A DNA stretch of 64,000 bases from Bacillus sp. A301a_S52 (GTDB lineage: Bacteria > Bacillota > Bacilli > Bacillales > Salisediminibacteriaceae), in contig JABXYP010000001.1 of NCBI GenBank assembly GCA_024701455.1, positions 3,290,001 to 3,354,000 on the forward strand, written 5' to 3'. A model generated the notes under the pieces. It had not been told where the DNA came from and ran no database searches. It saw only the letters and a list, made by a program, of their open reading frames with translations. How positions within the stretch are numbered: the stretch's first letter is position 1; the number at the start of each line of letters is the position of its first letter. This document shows, piece by piece, positions 56,270 to 63,975 of this stretch. A program made the position numbers and the translations under genes.

Positions 56270-57073
56270 TTAACATAGTCTTAAACCATAAATGTGTTCA
56301 GCAGCAACAGGGTTAATCCATAATACTTCTTTCTTTTTAGCCCCTGCCTCACTATTTGAAGACATCGTTTCCTTCTTCCACTCACTTAAATAATGATTAT
56401 AAATATGATGTTCATAACCAGATAACAGTACTGGCCCTGGGTGATCATTTAAATAGTCCAACAAAATCTCGTGTTCATACTCACTCATTTCATACTTGTA
56501 ATGCCTATTCGTTCTAGTCTGACTGAGATAAGGTGGATCAGCATAAATCAAAACCTCTGGCCTACGATACCTTTCTAATAACTGTTCAAAATCCTGATTT
56601 TCAATTTGAACATTTTTTAGCCTTTCAGCAACCTCGATCACTCTTCTCGGCAGGTTGTCGAAATCTTTAGGGGGATATGGCCCATTCGGGTCAATAATAC
56701 TTCGCCATCCCGTTTTATCACTTGTCTTCCCACCAATAGATTGCCAACACCTAGTTAAGAAACGTCTCGCTCTTTCTACATCATGATTCGCTTCGTCATA
56801 GGAATTGTCATATTCTTCTCTGGCATAAGGCGTATAATTAATTAGATACGTGAATTCTTCAGATTTCTCCCGAATGACTTTAAAAAGATTAACCACTTCC
56901 CCATCAATATCATTCACTGTTTCTACTTTAGTACGAGGCTTATTGAACAATATTGCACCAGATCCAAAAAAGGGCTCTAAGTACGTTTTATGATCAGGCA
57001 TATGATCAATTATCCAATTGGCTAGACGCCATTTAGATCCTGGATAATGTAAGACTCTATATTGCTTTATCAT
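56270..57073 (-). CDS. DNA adenine methyltransferase (Dam/DpnIIA type)
   Basis: 267 residues. Motif I variant LHYPGSKWRLANWI and FEPFFGSGAI-like (LEPFFGSGAILFN), and motif IV DPPYLSQTRT. Probably methylates GATC or a related site to protect phage DNA from restriction or steer replication. No partner nuclease is present. ATG 57073 after AAGGGGTG; upstream extension overlaps the Rha gene. Confidence 0.9.
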   Translation of the reverse strand: MIKQYRVLHYPGSKWRLANWIIDHMPDHKTYLEPFFGSGAILFNKPRTKVETVNDIDGEVVNLFKVIREKSEEFTYLINYTPYAREEYDNSYDEANHDVERARRFLTRCWQSIGGKTSDKTGWRSIIDPNGPYPPKDFDNLPRRVIEVAERLKNVQIENQDFEQLLERYRRPEVLIYADPPYLSQTRTNRHYKYEMSEYEHEILLDYLNDHPGPVLLSGYEHHIYNHYLSEWKKETMSSNSEAGAKKKEVLWINPVAAEHIYGLRLC

Positions 57074-57683
57074 CTTCACCACACCCCTTACAGTCTTTAA
57101 CTCCCCACAACCGAATAAACCCCTGCGCTTTTTCATAGTCTGCCAATCGAATATCACGAAATGAGGCTACGTGAAATGCTTTTTTCAACTCCTTATAAAG
57201 AGCAGCATAATGTTTCCTTCGACCTGAATCTTTGGTGTAAGGATAAAGGGAGTGGATCTGTTTCTTTATCATGTTCTGAAGGTGCTTTTGTTCAAAGGAT
57301 CTGAGTGTGATCATATCTGCTGTGGCTTGAATTTCCCCCGAGCCATTGGGCATTTCCAATCTGTTTTGACGACTCTCCAAATGTGAGCGTGTCCTCTTAA
57401 ACTCTCGGATAAACAGCTCTTTAAATTCAACTGCTTTATGACCTGTGTAACCCATAGCCACCATCGTGAACCCTTCATAGGTCAAGATATACATGGGCAT
57501 TAATCTGCCTTGCTTGTTCTTGTATTCGGACTCTCCAAAATTGGCGAGTCGAAACGCGTGAGAACATTTCAAATTTCGGATATCTCGAAGCACCTTGTCA
57601 TGACGTTTATCAAAGGTTGATGCTAGTGTCATAGAGTCCGTCACGACTTGGTCCTCATGTGTGTAAACTAAATCTGGTGTCAC
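57057..57683 (-). CDS. Rha-family phage regulator / antirepressor
   Basis: 208 residues. N-terminal pRha domain (SMTLASTFDKRHDKVLRDIR; YKNKQGRLMPMYILTYEGFT) and a C-terminal part like ORF6C (IKKQIHSLYPYTKDSGRRKH). Interferes with infection or modulates lysogeny in related phages. GTG start overlaps the stop of the preceding small gene (GTGA), with AGGAGG upstream. Confidence 0.88.
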   Translation of the reverse strand: MTPDLVYTHEDQVVTDSMTLASTFDKRHDKVLRDIRNLKCSHAFRLANFGESEYKNKQGRLMPMYILTYEGFTMVAMGYTGHKAVEFKELFIREFKRTRSHLESRQNRLEMPNGSGEIQATADMITLRSFEQKHLQNMIKKQIHSLYPYTKDSGRRKHYAALYKELKKAFHVASFRDIRLADYEKAQGFIRLWGVKDCKGCGEDDKAI

Positions 57684-57853
57684 AACGCGTCATTCCTCCT
57701 TTCACAGATGGCATATCCGTTATCCTCTTTAATAAAAATGAGACCTGAGTAGCTTTGATTAAGGTATTGATTGATATGCTGTTGATTAGGCTGTCCCTTT
57801 TCGTAACACCATTTAGGGAGCAAAATGCGCCGTGGTATGTTGAGGTTATACAT
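57680..57853 (-). CDS. 57-residue early protein
   Basis: Reads MYNLNIPRRILLPKWCYEKG then HINQYLNQSYSGLIFIKEDN. AAAGGA lies seven bases before the ATG, and the end is coupled to Rha. Unknown function. A longer frame in another phase crosses this region and is rejected. Confidence 0.72.
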   Translation of the reverse strand: MYNLNIPRRILLPKWCYEKGQPNQQHINQYLNQSYSGLIFIKEDNGYAICERRNDAL

Positions 57854-57992
57854 TTTGTTTTCCTTTCTATATGTGGCTTGAACTCCTTTCTGGTGCCAGC
57901 TGCACCGATCAGTTCATACCACATCAAGGGAAAAGAGGAGAGAAAGCCTGTGACATGATATGAACCCATCGGCAAAGCCGACTGAATGCCGG

Positions 57993-58089
57993 TTGCCTTT
58001 TGGTTAACAGGGATGTATAATTTTTTATAGGTTATAAGTTTTGTTTTTCTTTTTAGGCTGATCGCATGCTAGGCGGTCAGTTTTTTTTT
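57993..58089 (+). ncRNA. candidate small plus-strand RNA with promoter and terminator
   Basis: TTGCCT (57993-57998) and TATAAT (58016-58021) are 17 bp apart. About 30 bp later a stem (CTGATCGC with GCGGTCAG, 58059-58080) is followed by nine T. The product would be about 60 bases and antisense to the end of the next early gene. Seen as sequence signals only. Confidence 0.45.
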
Positions 58090-58419
58090 GGCCTTTAATG
58101 GATGGTGTCTTTGTTGGTGGGCAATGCGGGCCATGTCGATCACATGAGCCAAGTTAAATAATGTTTGACGGGTGCGGGCCATGCTCTCTTTCCCATGGAC
58201 TTTGTAAAGGTGGATACTTCGTTGTTTCAAAGCTTTTGAGATTAACATCATTTCCATGGAGTCTAGCTCAACGGCGCCTCTTTTATGAACAACCTTTGTA
58301 AAAGCAAGATCAAACAACTCTCTTTCTTGTTTATCCAGACCTTCACGATACACTGTGCAAGCATCTACGATCACTTTCACATCCTGCTCTGACATGTGCT
58401 TGAATGGGGCTGTCTTCAT
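58069..58419 (-). CDS. early helical protein, unknown
   Basis: 116 residues, Lys/Arg-rich end (HHPLKAKKKLTA), starts MKTAPFKHMSEQDVKVIVDA. ATG overlaps the previous stop (TGATG) with AAAGGAGG upstream. Not recognised. Confidence 0.7.
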   Translation of the reverse strand: MKTAPFKHMSEQDVKVIVDACTVYREGLDKQERELFDLAFTKVVHKRGAVELDSMEMMLISKALKQRSIHLYKVHGKESMARTRQTLFNLAHVIDMARIAHQQRHHPLKAKKKLTA

Positions 58420-58586
58420 CAGTCATCCTCCTTTCTATAAATGACACAAATCATGTCTTCTTCAGAATCACTTGAGAACTTAATATCAATAATTTCTGTT
58501 TCTGAGTGACGTTCCATCCACTGGTTGATGGCGTCTACTCGCCCGACTTTTATAAAGATGTTACCGGCAATTTCATTAACAGCCAT
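58419..58586 (-). CDS. 55-residue acidic early protein
   Basis: Reads MAVNEIAGNIFIKVGRVDAI then WMERHSETEIIDIKFSSDSE. GGGAGGGG precedes the ATG. Coupled to the downstream gene. Unknown. Confidence 0.72.
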   Translation of the reverse strand: MAVNEIAGNIFIKVGRVDAINQWMERHSETEIIDIKFSSDSEEDMICVIYRKEDD

Positions 58587-58602
58587 GTCATTCCCCTCCC
58601 TT

Positions 58603-59121
58603 CTATTGCTTCCAACCTCTTGCTTTCACAGTGAGCCGCCAATCTCTGAAAACACGTTTCATAGAAAAATCATATTTACGGACTAACACGGCAACTAAAT
58701 TAATTAACGTCGTAGCAGCGTCCAGCAGTTCATAAATAACCCGTTTTATGTCTTCACGTTCCTGATCCTTGCGCACGTCAGCTGGTTTCACCCAGCATAC
58801 ATGGTCCATATGGTGTAATGCTTCCCCCACCTCTCTCAATGCCATGTGTTTCATCGCTGATGGATGATGATCGATGTTTCTGCCGTTTAAGTATGGTAGA
58901 CTCACAAATCCTGTGCTTTCCTTCCAAGTCTGAAAATAAAGCTCTGGTGAATCCAGTGTTTCTGCGATATCACGTCTATAAGCATCCATCACCTGTCGAT
59001 CCCCCGTCTCCCATTTCTCAGTTAAAGATCTAGAGACATGGAGCGACTCTGCAAATTCATCAGGGGTTAAGTCACGCTCTTTCCTGGCACTGCGTATCAT
59101 TTGACCGTATACACTCGTCAA
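58603..59121 (-). CDS. XRE-type HTH protein with extra C-terminal domain
   Basis: 172 residues: a helix-turn-helix (SARKERDLTPDEFAESLHVS then SLTEKWETG), then a helical domain of unknown role with HMALREVGEALHHMDHVCWV. TTG at 59121 lies after AAGGAGGT (about ten bases); a GTG at 59142 overlaps that site. Early gene regulator, possibly like PBSX regulators. Confidence 0.75.
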   Translation of the reverse strand: MTSVYGQMIRSARKERDLTPDEFAESLHVSRSLTEKWETGDRQVMDAYRRDIAETLDSPELYFQTWKESTGFVSLPYLNGRNIDHHPSAMKHMALREVGEALHHMDHVCWVKPADVRKDQEREDIKRVIYELLDAATTLINLVAVLVRKYDFSMKRVFRDWRLTVKARGWKQ

Positions 59122-59163
59122 GTCGTTGGTCACCTCCTTCACAGCTTGTCCACCCGTACCAGC

Positions 59164-59313
59164 TCAAGATGAGCCAGTAGCTTGCGTGTGTTCCTGTCGC
59201 TCTCGTTCCTCGTTAGCTTCAATCATTTCTTTGTAGGCCTCGATAAAGTTATCAATGGCTTCTTTTGATGGTTCTTTGCGGCCTACATTTTTTATCGTGT
59301 AGTTAGAGGCCAT
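59164..59313 (-). CDS. 49-residue early protein
   Basis: Reads MASNYTIKNVGRKEPSKEAI then a Glu-rich helix YKEMIEANEERERQE. GGGAGGG six bases before ATG 59313 (ATG 59319 possible). Unknown. Confidence 0.7.
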   Translation of the reverse strand: MASNYTIKNVGRKEPSKEAIDNFIEAYKEMIEANEERERQEHTQATGSS

Positions 59314-59421
59314 CGTCATCCCTCCCTTCCGTGGTTATTTATATGCGTTCACCAGAATGTCCTAAAACCTGATTTAACTAATAGGATTCTCCTTCTACAT
59401 TGTCGAATAATGGTTATCGTT

Positions 59422-59450
59422 GACTATCACTGTCTCCATCAGTGGTAGTC
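59422..59450 (-). terminator. hairpin at the end of the first early gene
   Basis: GACTATCACTG and CAGTGGTAGTC around TCTCCAT, just after the 73-residue gene. No T-run; could be an attenuator or RNA stabiliser. Confidence 0.45.
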
Positions 59451-59672
59451 TTAAATTTCTGTCATCAAAGCTTTTTTCTTTATCTTTTCAATAGCTGATT
59501 CAATAATTAAGACTCCTGTCTTATCAGAAAAATTCCACTTAAAAGTATTCAAATTTTTAATTGCTTCATCATAAGTCGAACTATCTTCAATTGCGACATT
59601 AACTAACTGTTTTATTCTTTCGTTGACATCTCTTCTGGCTTGATGAATGTTTGCTTCAATTTCTGATAACAT
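59451..59672 (-). CDS. 73-residue helical early protein
   Basis: Reads MLSEIEANIHQARRDVNERI, all-helical and charged, starts after GCGAGG. Unknown function. Confidence 0.65.
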   Translation of the reverse strand: MLSEIEANIHQARRDVNERIKQLVNVAIEDSSTYDEAIKNLNTFKWNFSDKTGVLIIESAIEKIKKKALMTEI

Positions 59673-59769
59673 TTTTCAACCTCGCTTTCTATTTGTTTAG
59701 TTACAGCTTCTTCCCCTCATTGTGTGAGAAGGCAATTGAGACCGTACTAATATTCTTAATAAAATATTG

Positions 59770-60009
59770 TTAAGCAGATGAATTTCCGATAAGTTTTTTA
59801 TCATTAACACTAAAAAAAATATCAGGGAATAAAGTGGAAGCTTCTTCATTAAAATATTTTTGATATTTTAATAGAGTATTTTTTCCAGGATCTACATCTC
59901 CATTTTCAATTTTCCTTACATACACTGTTGATATACCGATCTTTTCAGCCAATTTTTCTTGTGTTAACTTTTTTGATTTACGAAGATTTATAAGTTTCTC
60001 TCGCTTCAT
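59770..60009 (-). CDS. XRE-family Cro-like regulator
   Basis: 79 residues: LRKSKKLTQEKLAEKIGIST and VYVRKIENGDVDPGKNTLLK form a standard helix-turn-helix. First gene of the early operon, divergent from the repressor gene, as cro is. Start ATG 60009 after GGAGGTGAGG; an ATG at 60045 lies inside operator 1. Confidence 0.88.
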   Translation of the reverse strand: MKREKLINLRKSKKLTQEKLAEKIGISTVYVRKIENGDVDPGKNTLLKYQKYFNEEASTLFPDIFFSVNDKKLIGNSSA

Positions 60010-60028
60010 AACCTCACCTCCAAATAAC

Positions 60029-60080
60029 GATAAATTATTTATCATAAATAAAATATAAATGATAAATTACTTATCGTCAA
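60029..60080 (-). promoter_or_regulatory. early promoter with embedded repressor operators
   Basis: On the minus strand TTGACG (60080-60075) and TATATT (60057-60052) have 17-bp spacing. GATAAATTATTTATC (60029-60043) is a perfect palindrome and GATAAATTACTTATC (60061-60075) nearly so; the second fills the spacer of the promoter. Related half-sites (TTATCA, GATAAG, TGATAA) lie at 60100-60124 near the repressor promoter (TATAAT 60134-60139). Confidence 0.75.
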
Positions 60081-60163
60081 TAGATTTACGAAAAGAATTT
60101 TATCATTTATGGATAAGTGATAACATTTTTATCTATAATGAATGTATAGAATGAGGTGATAAC

Positions 60164-60502
60164 GTGCTTGGTAAAAGATTAATTAAATTAAGAGGAACTA
60201 AAACACAACAAGAAGTCTCCAACAAATTAAATATCTCACGAGCTCGTTACTCACATTATGAAAATGAACGAGTTGAACCTGACACTGAAATATTAAAAAG
60301 AATGGCCGATTATTTTAATGTCTCTGTGGACTACCTTCTCGGTCGATCCGATTCACCTTCATCTGGTCCTGATCGACAGAGCGATGATGAAAATTTATTC
60401 TTTTTCAACGAAGAGAACATTACACCTGAGGAAATGGAAGAGCTGAAGAAGCATTTGGAGTTTTTGAGGTTTAAGGCGAAGCAGGAGAATGAAAAGAAAT
60501 GA
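60164..60502 (+). CDS. XRE-family prophage repressor (CI-like)
   Basis: 112 residues. KTQQEVSNKLNISRARYSHY then ENERVEPDTEILKRMADYF and VSVDYLLGRSD are the typical helix-turn-helix repressor start of Gram-positive phages, followed by a short acidic tail. GTG start with GAGGTG five bases before. Drives lysogeny by blocking the divergent early promoter. Overlaps the next gene by four bases. Confidence 0.9.
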   Translation: MLGKRLIKLRGTKTQQEVSNKLNISRARYSHYENERVEPDTEILKRMADYFNVSVDYLLGRSDSPSSGPDRQSDDENLFFFNEENITPEEMEELKKHLEFLRFKAKQENEKK

Positions 60503-61116
60503 ATTTTATTAATGGTTTAGATTCTACTTTCATAACTACAGTGATCCAAATATTATTCGGAATAGCTTTTCTTTTATTTATTTGTTCAAAAATCTATTCT
60601 CTAATATATGCTTCGAGATTAGAAAAGAAACTATTCACTTACAAGGAAAAGTTAATTTATAACATATTTAAATGGTTTTTTTTATTATTTTCTATTTTTA
60701 TTATGCTTATTGCATTAGTGGAAGTCTTTGAGAAAGATAGTATATTCGATCATCCACCCAGAGAAATATTTCTTTTAGTGTTTTATTGTATTTTACTCTC
60801 CTTTACCTTACTTGTATTTCTATATCCAATAAAAGATCTAATAAGATGGTTTAAACCTCTACCAAAGTGCAATTATTATTATTTCACTGAAAATGGAAGC
60901 AAGTTTTATATTATCAAACCGACGGCAAACAATGAATTTATAGTAGGCGATGCAGGTGAGGAGTATGAAAGTTCTACATTCAAAATAGTTTCAAAAGAAG
61001 AGATAAAAGAGCACACGTTACACAAAGAGAAAGTTAAAATCCCCTCGAAAAATCTTAAGTCCATTTACAACAGTTTAAAAAATAGATTTAAAAGAAAGAC
61101 AGTTAAAGACACCTGA
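60499..61116 (+). CDS. membrane protein coupled to the repressor
   Basis: 205 residues: three helices (TVIQILFGIAFLLFICSKIY, IFKWFFLLFSIFIMLIALV, IFLLVFYCILLSFTLLVFLY) and a 90-residue basic tail inside. Its ATG lies in the repressor stop codon, so it is made in the lysogen. Very AT-rich. Followed by a decayed copy of the repressor end. Probable superinfection-exclusion or defence cargo; family not recognised. Confidence 0.78.
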   Translation: MNFINGLDSTFITTVIQILFGIAFLLFICSKIYSLIYASRLEKKLFTYKEKLIYNIFKWFFLLFSIFIMLIALVEVFEKDSIFDHPPREIFLLVFYCILLSFTLLVFLYPIKDLIRWFKPLPKCNYYYFTENGSKFYIIKPTANNEFIVGDAGEEYESSTFKIVSKEEIKEHTLHKEKVKIPSKNLKSIYNSLKNRFKRKTVKDT

Positions 61117-61184
61117 GATAATCAAAATGTTTTTGAAAGGTGAAAGAGTAAGATAGTTATGGAAAAAGAATACTAACTCGATAT

Positions 61185-61324
61185 GGACCAGATCGACAGA
61201 GGGAGGATAAAAATTATTTCTTTTTCTCTGAAGAGAACATCATATCTGAGGAAATGGAGTGCTTAAGAAGCCGTTATTTTTTTTAAGATATCAAGCTAAT
61301 CAGAAAAATGATAAAGAATCATAA
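61185..61324 (+). pseudogene. decayed copy of the repressor 3' end
   Basis: Bases such as CAGATCGACAGAG, TTATTTCTTTTTC, GAAGAGAACAT and TGAGGAAATGGA match the repressor (60373-60502) in the same order, with frame-breaking changes. Together with the intact gene it brackets the 205-residue membrane gene. Confidence 0.88.
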
Positions 61325-61344
61325 CATTAATTAAATCTTACACC

Positions 61345-61387
61345 AAGACATGCAGAAGCTTATTTTTGCATGTCTTTATATTTTTAA
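61345..61387 (+). terminator. terminator directly before the NdpA-like gene
   Basis: AAGACATGCA and TGCATGTCTT pair perfectly (61345-61354 with 61367-61376), followed by TATATTTTT. It ends 14 bp before the start codon, so the next two genes can only be read by passing it or from a promoter inside it. Confidence 0.8.
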
Positions 61388-61400
61388 GGGGGACTATATA

Positions 61401-62420
61401 ATGAGTATTAATATTAATCAAGTTATTGCACATGAAATTAATCTAGAAAAAGATTCTGTTGGCTTAAATGATGCAGTATTCAGCCTGAATAGTATTCCAA
61501 CTGTCGTATTTGATTTCTTTAAGGACCATATTTCTACATCATTAAAGGCAAAACAAATTAAGTCCTGCAAATTCAATGATGAAGGTACATATGTACAACA
61601 AAAAGTTGTTAGAATTGCTAGTGACATAGAAGAAAAATCTAAATTCGTCAGCATTAGTCGAGATTTAGCTACTGATTTTTTCAATAAAATGAAAGGTACA
61701 AGTTCTCAAAGTCACGGTACTCTGTTCTTTCTTATATATAATTATTCTGGAAAAGACTACCTTGGAATATTAAAAATGGACCCGAATAAAGGAATACAAA
61801 TAGATATTGAATCAAACGAATTAAAAGTACAAGAAAATATGTTACCTAATCCCGAACATAATCTTCATAAATGTGCATTTATTAAACTAACAAATAATTT
61901 TTCAAATGAAGATGTACACTTAGATGTTCTTGACAGACAACAAAAACCTGGGGAAGTATCTAAATTTTTCATGTCTACCTTTTTACAAGCCACTGAAATA
62001 TTAAATGATAAAATAATGACTCAAAGAATATTTGACACTCTGTATAATAAATCTGAAAGCATTTCTCCTAAAGATAAATTGAAGTATGAATCCCATGTAG
62101 AAAGATTAATGAAAAATGGTAATGAGTTTGACTTTGATAAAAGTGTAGATAGTTTACTTATTCCATTTATGGAAGGAGAGGAAGACAGAAAGCAAATGAT
62201 TGAAGGAATTAAAGAAGAAATCAGAAATGAATACGAAGATGTGAAGTTTCAATTTACTGTAGAAAAAGAATCAACAATTATGCAATATTCAACTGTTGGA
62301 AAAGAACTGAAAATTGAATTCAAATTAGATTTATTAAATGATAAGATAGAAGTTGATGAATCTGGTTCAAAAACAGTTATTACTATTAGAGATCTAGATC
62401 TTATTAAAAAATATAGATAA
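61401..62420 (+). CDS. YejK/NdpA-family nucleoid-associated protein
   Basis: 339 residues. The start MSININQVIAHEI and the stretches GTLFFLIYNYSGKDYLGILK and KPGEVSKFFMSTFLQATEIL follow the 37-kDa nucleoid-associated protein family (E. coli YejK starts MSLDINQIALHQL). Such proteins bind DNA; the family also occurs in mobile elements. Start ATG 61401 after AAGGGGGA; a longer frame from 61350 lies in the terminator. It is AT-rich and 17 bp before the membrane partner, so likely one operon. Not known as a phage structural gene. Confidence 0.8.
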   Translation: MSININQVIAHEINLEKDSVGLNDAVFSLNSIPTVVFDFFKDHISTSLKAKQIKSCKFNDEGTYVQQKVVRIASDIEEKSKFVSISRDLATDFFNKMKGTSSQSHGTLFFLIYNYSGKDYLGILKMDPNKGIQIDIESNELKVQENMLPNPEHNLHKCAFIKLTNNFSNEDVHLDVLDRQQKPGEVSKFFMSTFLQATEILNDKIMTQRIFDTLYNKSESISPKDKLKYESHVERLMKNGNEFDFDKSVDSLLIPFMEGEEDRKQMIEGIKEEIRNEYEDVKFQFTVEKESTIMQYSTVGKELKIEFKLDLLNDKIEVDESGSKTVITIRDLDLIKKYR

Positions 62421-62437
62421 TCTTAAGGGGGAGGAAA

Positions 62438-63913
62438 ATGAATGACATTTACAGAATCAATGAGTTTCATAATAAGTTAATAGACCTCTCCGATGATTAC
62501 GAAATTCAAGAAGATGTAAATGATTTTCACTGTACCTACACTCAAGTTTTTTCAATTTATAAAGAGTTTTTTGAAAATAAACTGTTGCCTGATCCTTTTA
62601 TTGGAAAATTTGATTTAAAACTCTCAATTCAATACTCGGGTTTTACTATAGCCTATAAAGATTTCCTTAGAAGATCAATACCTGATGATGAACGAGTTAA
62701 ATTGAGTTTTAGAATTAATAAAGAAAAGAACCTCTTTAACTCTCAAAACCACTATGTGTTTTTTCAAATGGAAAATTTCATAGAAGTACTTACTAAAGAC
62801 AATTTTGTTGATTTTCTCAAAAAAAATAATACTAAAATAAATATATACACAAACTTAAACAAATCCACTGTTCTTGAAAATGACTTTATTACTGTTAGTT
62901 CAATATATGATTTAAAAGATTCTACAGAATTCAAGAAATCCTCAATACCTATAACAAGTATGCAAGATGTTAATGACTTTTACAACATACTGAAAAAACA
63001 CACAGAAAAAAATGTTTCTGACATTCTTTGTCCTCTTCCTCTTTATTTTAATGAAAGTAATAATAATTCATTGGAAATCAGAGAAGCATTCTCACTATTA
63101 TTTATTAGAAATTTTTTAAAAAGCACCTGCACTCAGATAGTGGATGATGGTTATCATTTTAATGGTTCTCAAAGTATATTTATCTTAGATTCTGATGTTT
63201 TTTCACCTACTAATATTGATGAAGTTTTATTACTCTATAATTTTGTTTTTGATAAAAACAAATATATAGATAAAAAAGAAATTTTTATTCAAGTTTTCAC
63301 CATTTATTTAGATGATAATTCTACTTTGCAACATTTTGATCATTTATCTAAAAAAATTAGAATTACTGTAGAAAACCACTTTACTAGTTATATACAAAAC
63401 CACGTTGAAAATTTCTTTAATAAAAGAAAAGATGTTCAAATGGAAGCATTTAAAGCTGGTGTTGATGCAAAACATCAAACAGATAAAATCATTCAAAATA
63501 TTAATTACCTTTTACTCGGTTTATTAACCGCCTCATTAACAACTGTATTTACTTTTTTCAGAGGGGAAACTTTTATATTCATTCTGGCAATAATCGGTCA
63601 CGTTGTGTATTTTGTTTTAACGGGACTAATAAATATTTTGAATTTCAGACACAAAAAAAGTGACATAGAAAAATCATTTAATAATTATGTATCAGAATTT
63701 TCATCATTGATTCCAGATGAAGTTGGAAAAATAAAAGATAGCCAGCTCACCCCTGCTCTAAATAGACTAAGAAACAGTTTTATAACCTATATAGTTTTTA
63801 CCATTTTAATTAATATATTAATGATTCTTTTAATTTTGGTCATGTTAAATTATTATAATACTTCAATAGCAGAGTTATTAAATATTCTGCGTGAATCTAA
63901 AAATAGTCTTTAA
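62438..63913 (+). CDS. membrane protein, partner of the NdpA-like gene
   Basis: 491 residues. A large soluble N-terminal part (1-345) of no known family is followed by two adjacent helices (INYLLLGLLTASLTTVFTFF and FIFILAIIGHVVYFVLTGLI), a helical loop and a last helix (YIVFTILINILMILLILVML). This arrangement of sensor or effector and membrane anchor resembles defence proteins that act on the membrane. AAGGGGGAGG site before ATG. Own terminator. Confidence 0.78.
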   Translation: MNDIYRINEFHNKLIDLSDDYEIQEDVNDFHCTYTQVFSIYKEFFENKLLPDPFIGKFDLKLSIQYSGFTIAYKDFLRRSIPDDERVKLSFRINKEKNLFNSQNHYVFFQMENFIEVLTKDNFVDFLKKNNTKINIYTNLNKSTVLENDFITVSSIYDLKDSTEFKKSSIPITSMQDVNDFYNILKKHTEKNVSDILCPLPLYFNESNNNSLEIREAFSLLFIRNFLKSTCTQIVDDGYHFNGSQSIFILDSDVFSPTNIDEVLLLYNFVFDKNKYIDKKEIFIQVFTIYLDDNSTLQHFDHLSKKIRITVENHFTSYIQNHVENFFNKRKDVQMEAFKAGVDAKHQTDKIIQNINYLLLGLLTASLTTVFTFFRGETFIFILAIIGHVVYFVLTGLINILNFRHKKSDIEKSFNNYVSEFSSLIPDEVGKIKDSQLTPALNRLRNSFITYIVFTILINILMILLILVMLNYYNTSIAELLNILRESKNSL

Positions 63914-63926
63914 GGACTATTTTTTT
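63899..63926 (+). terminator. terminator overlapping the end of the membrane-protein gene
   Basis: AAAAATAGTC and GACTATTTTT with loop TTTAAG; the stop codon lies in the loop and T-run follows. Confidence 0.85.
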
Positions 63927-63927
63927 G

Positions 63928-63956
63928 TTGTAAATAAGAACGTATGTTCTTATAAT
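63928..63956 (+). promoter_or_regulatory. promoter with LexA (SOS) box
   Basis: TTGTAA and TATAAT have 17-bp spacing. The spacer holds GAACGTATGTTC (63938-63949), which fits the Bacillus LexA core GAAC-N4-GTTC including the inner RNRY bases. LexA would block it until DNA damage. Confidence 0.82.
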
Positions 63957-63975
63957 GGTTTTAAGAGGTGATCTC

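Noticed and set aside
56240..57553. Recurring GGAGAGTCC-like motif near Rha and initiator genes as operator
   Set aside because: Two of the three occurrences are simply codons of conserved Rha residues, so chance is likely.
57655..57975. 106-codon minus-strand frame as a gene
   Set aside because: A shorter gene in another phase (57680-57853) has a proper ribosome site and stop-start overlap with Rha.
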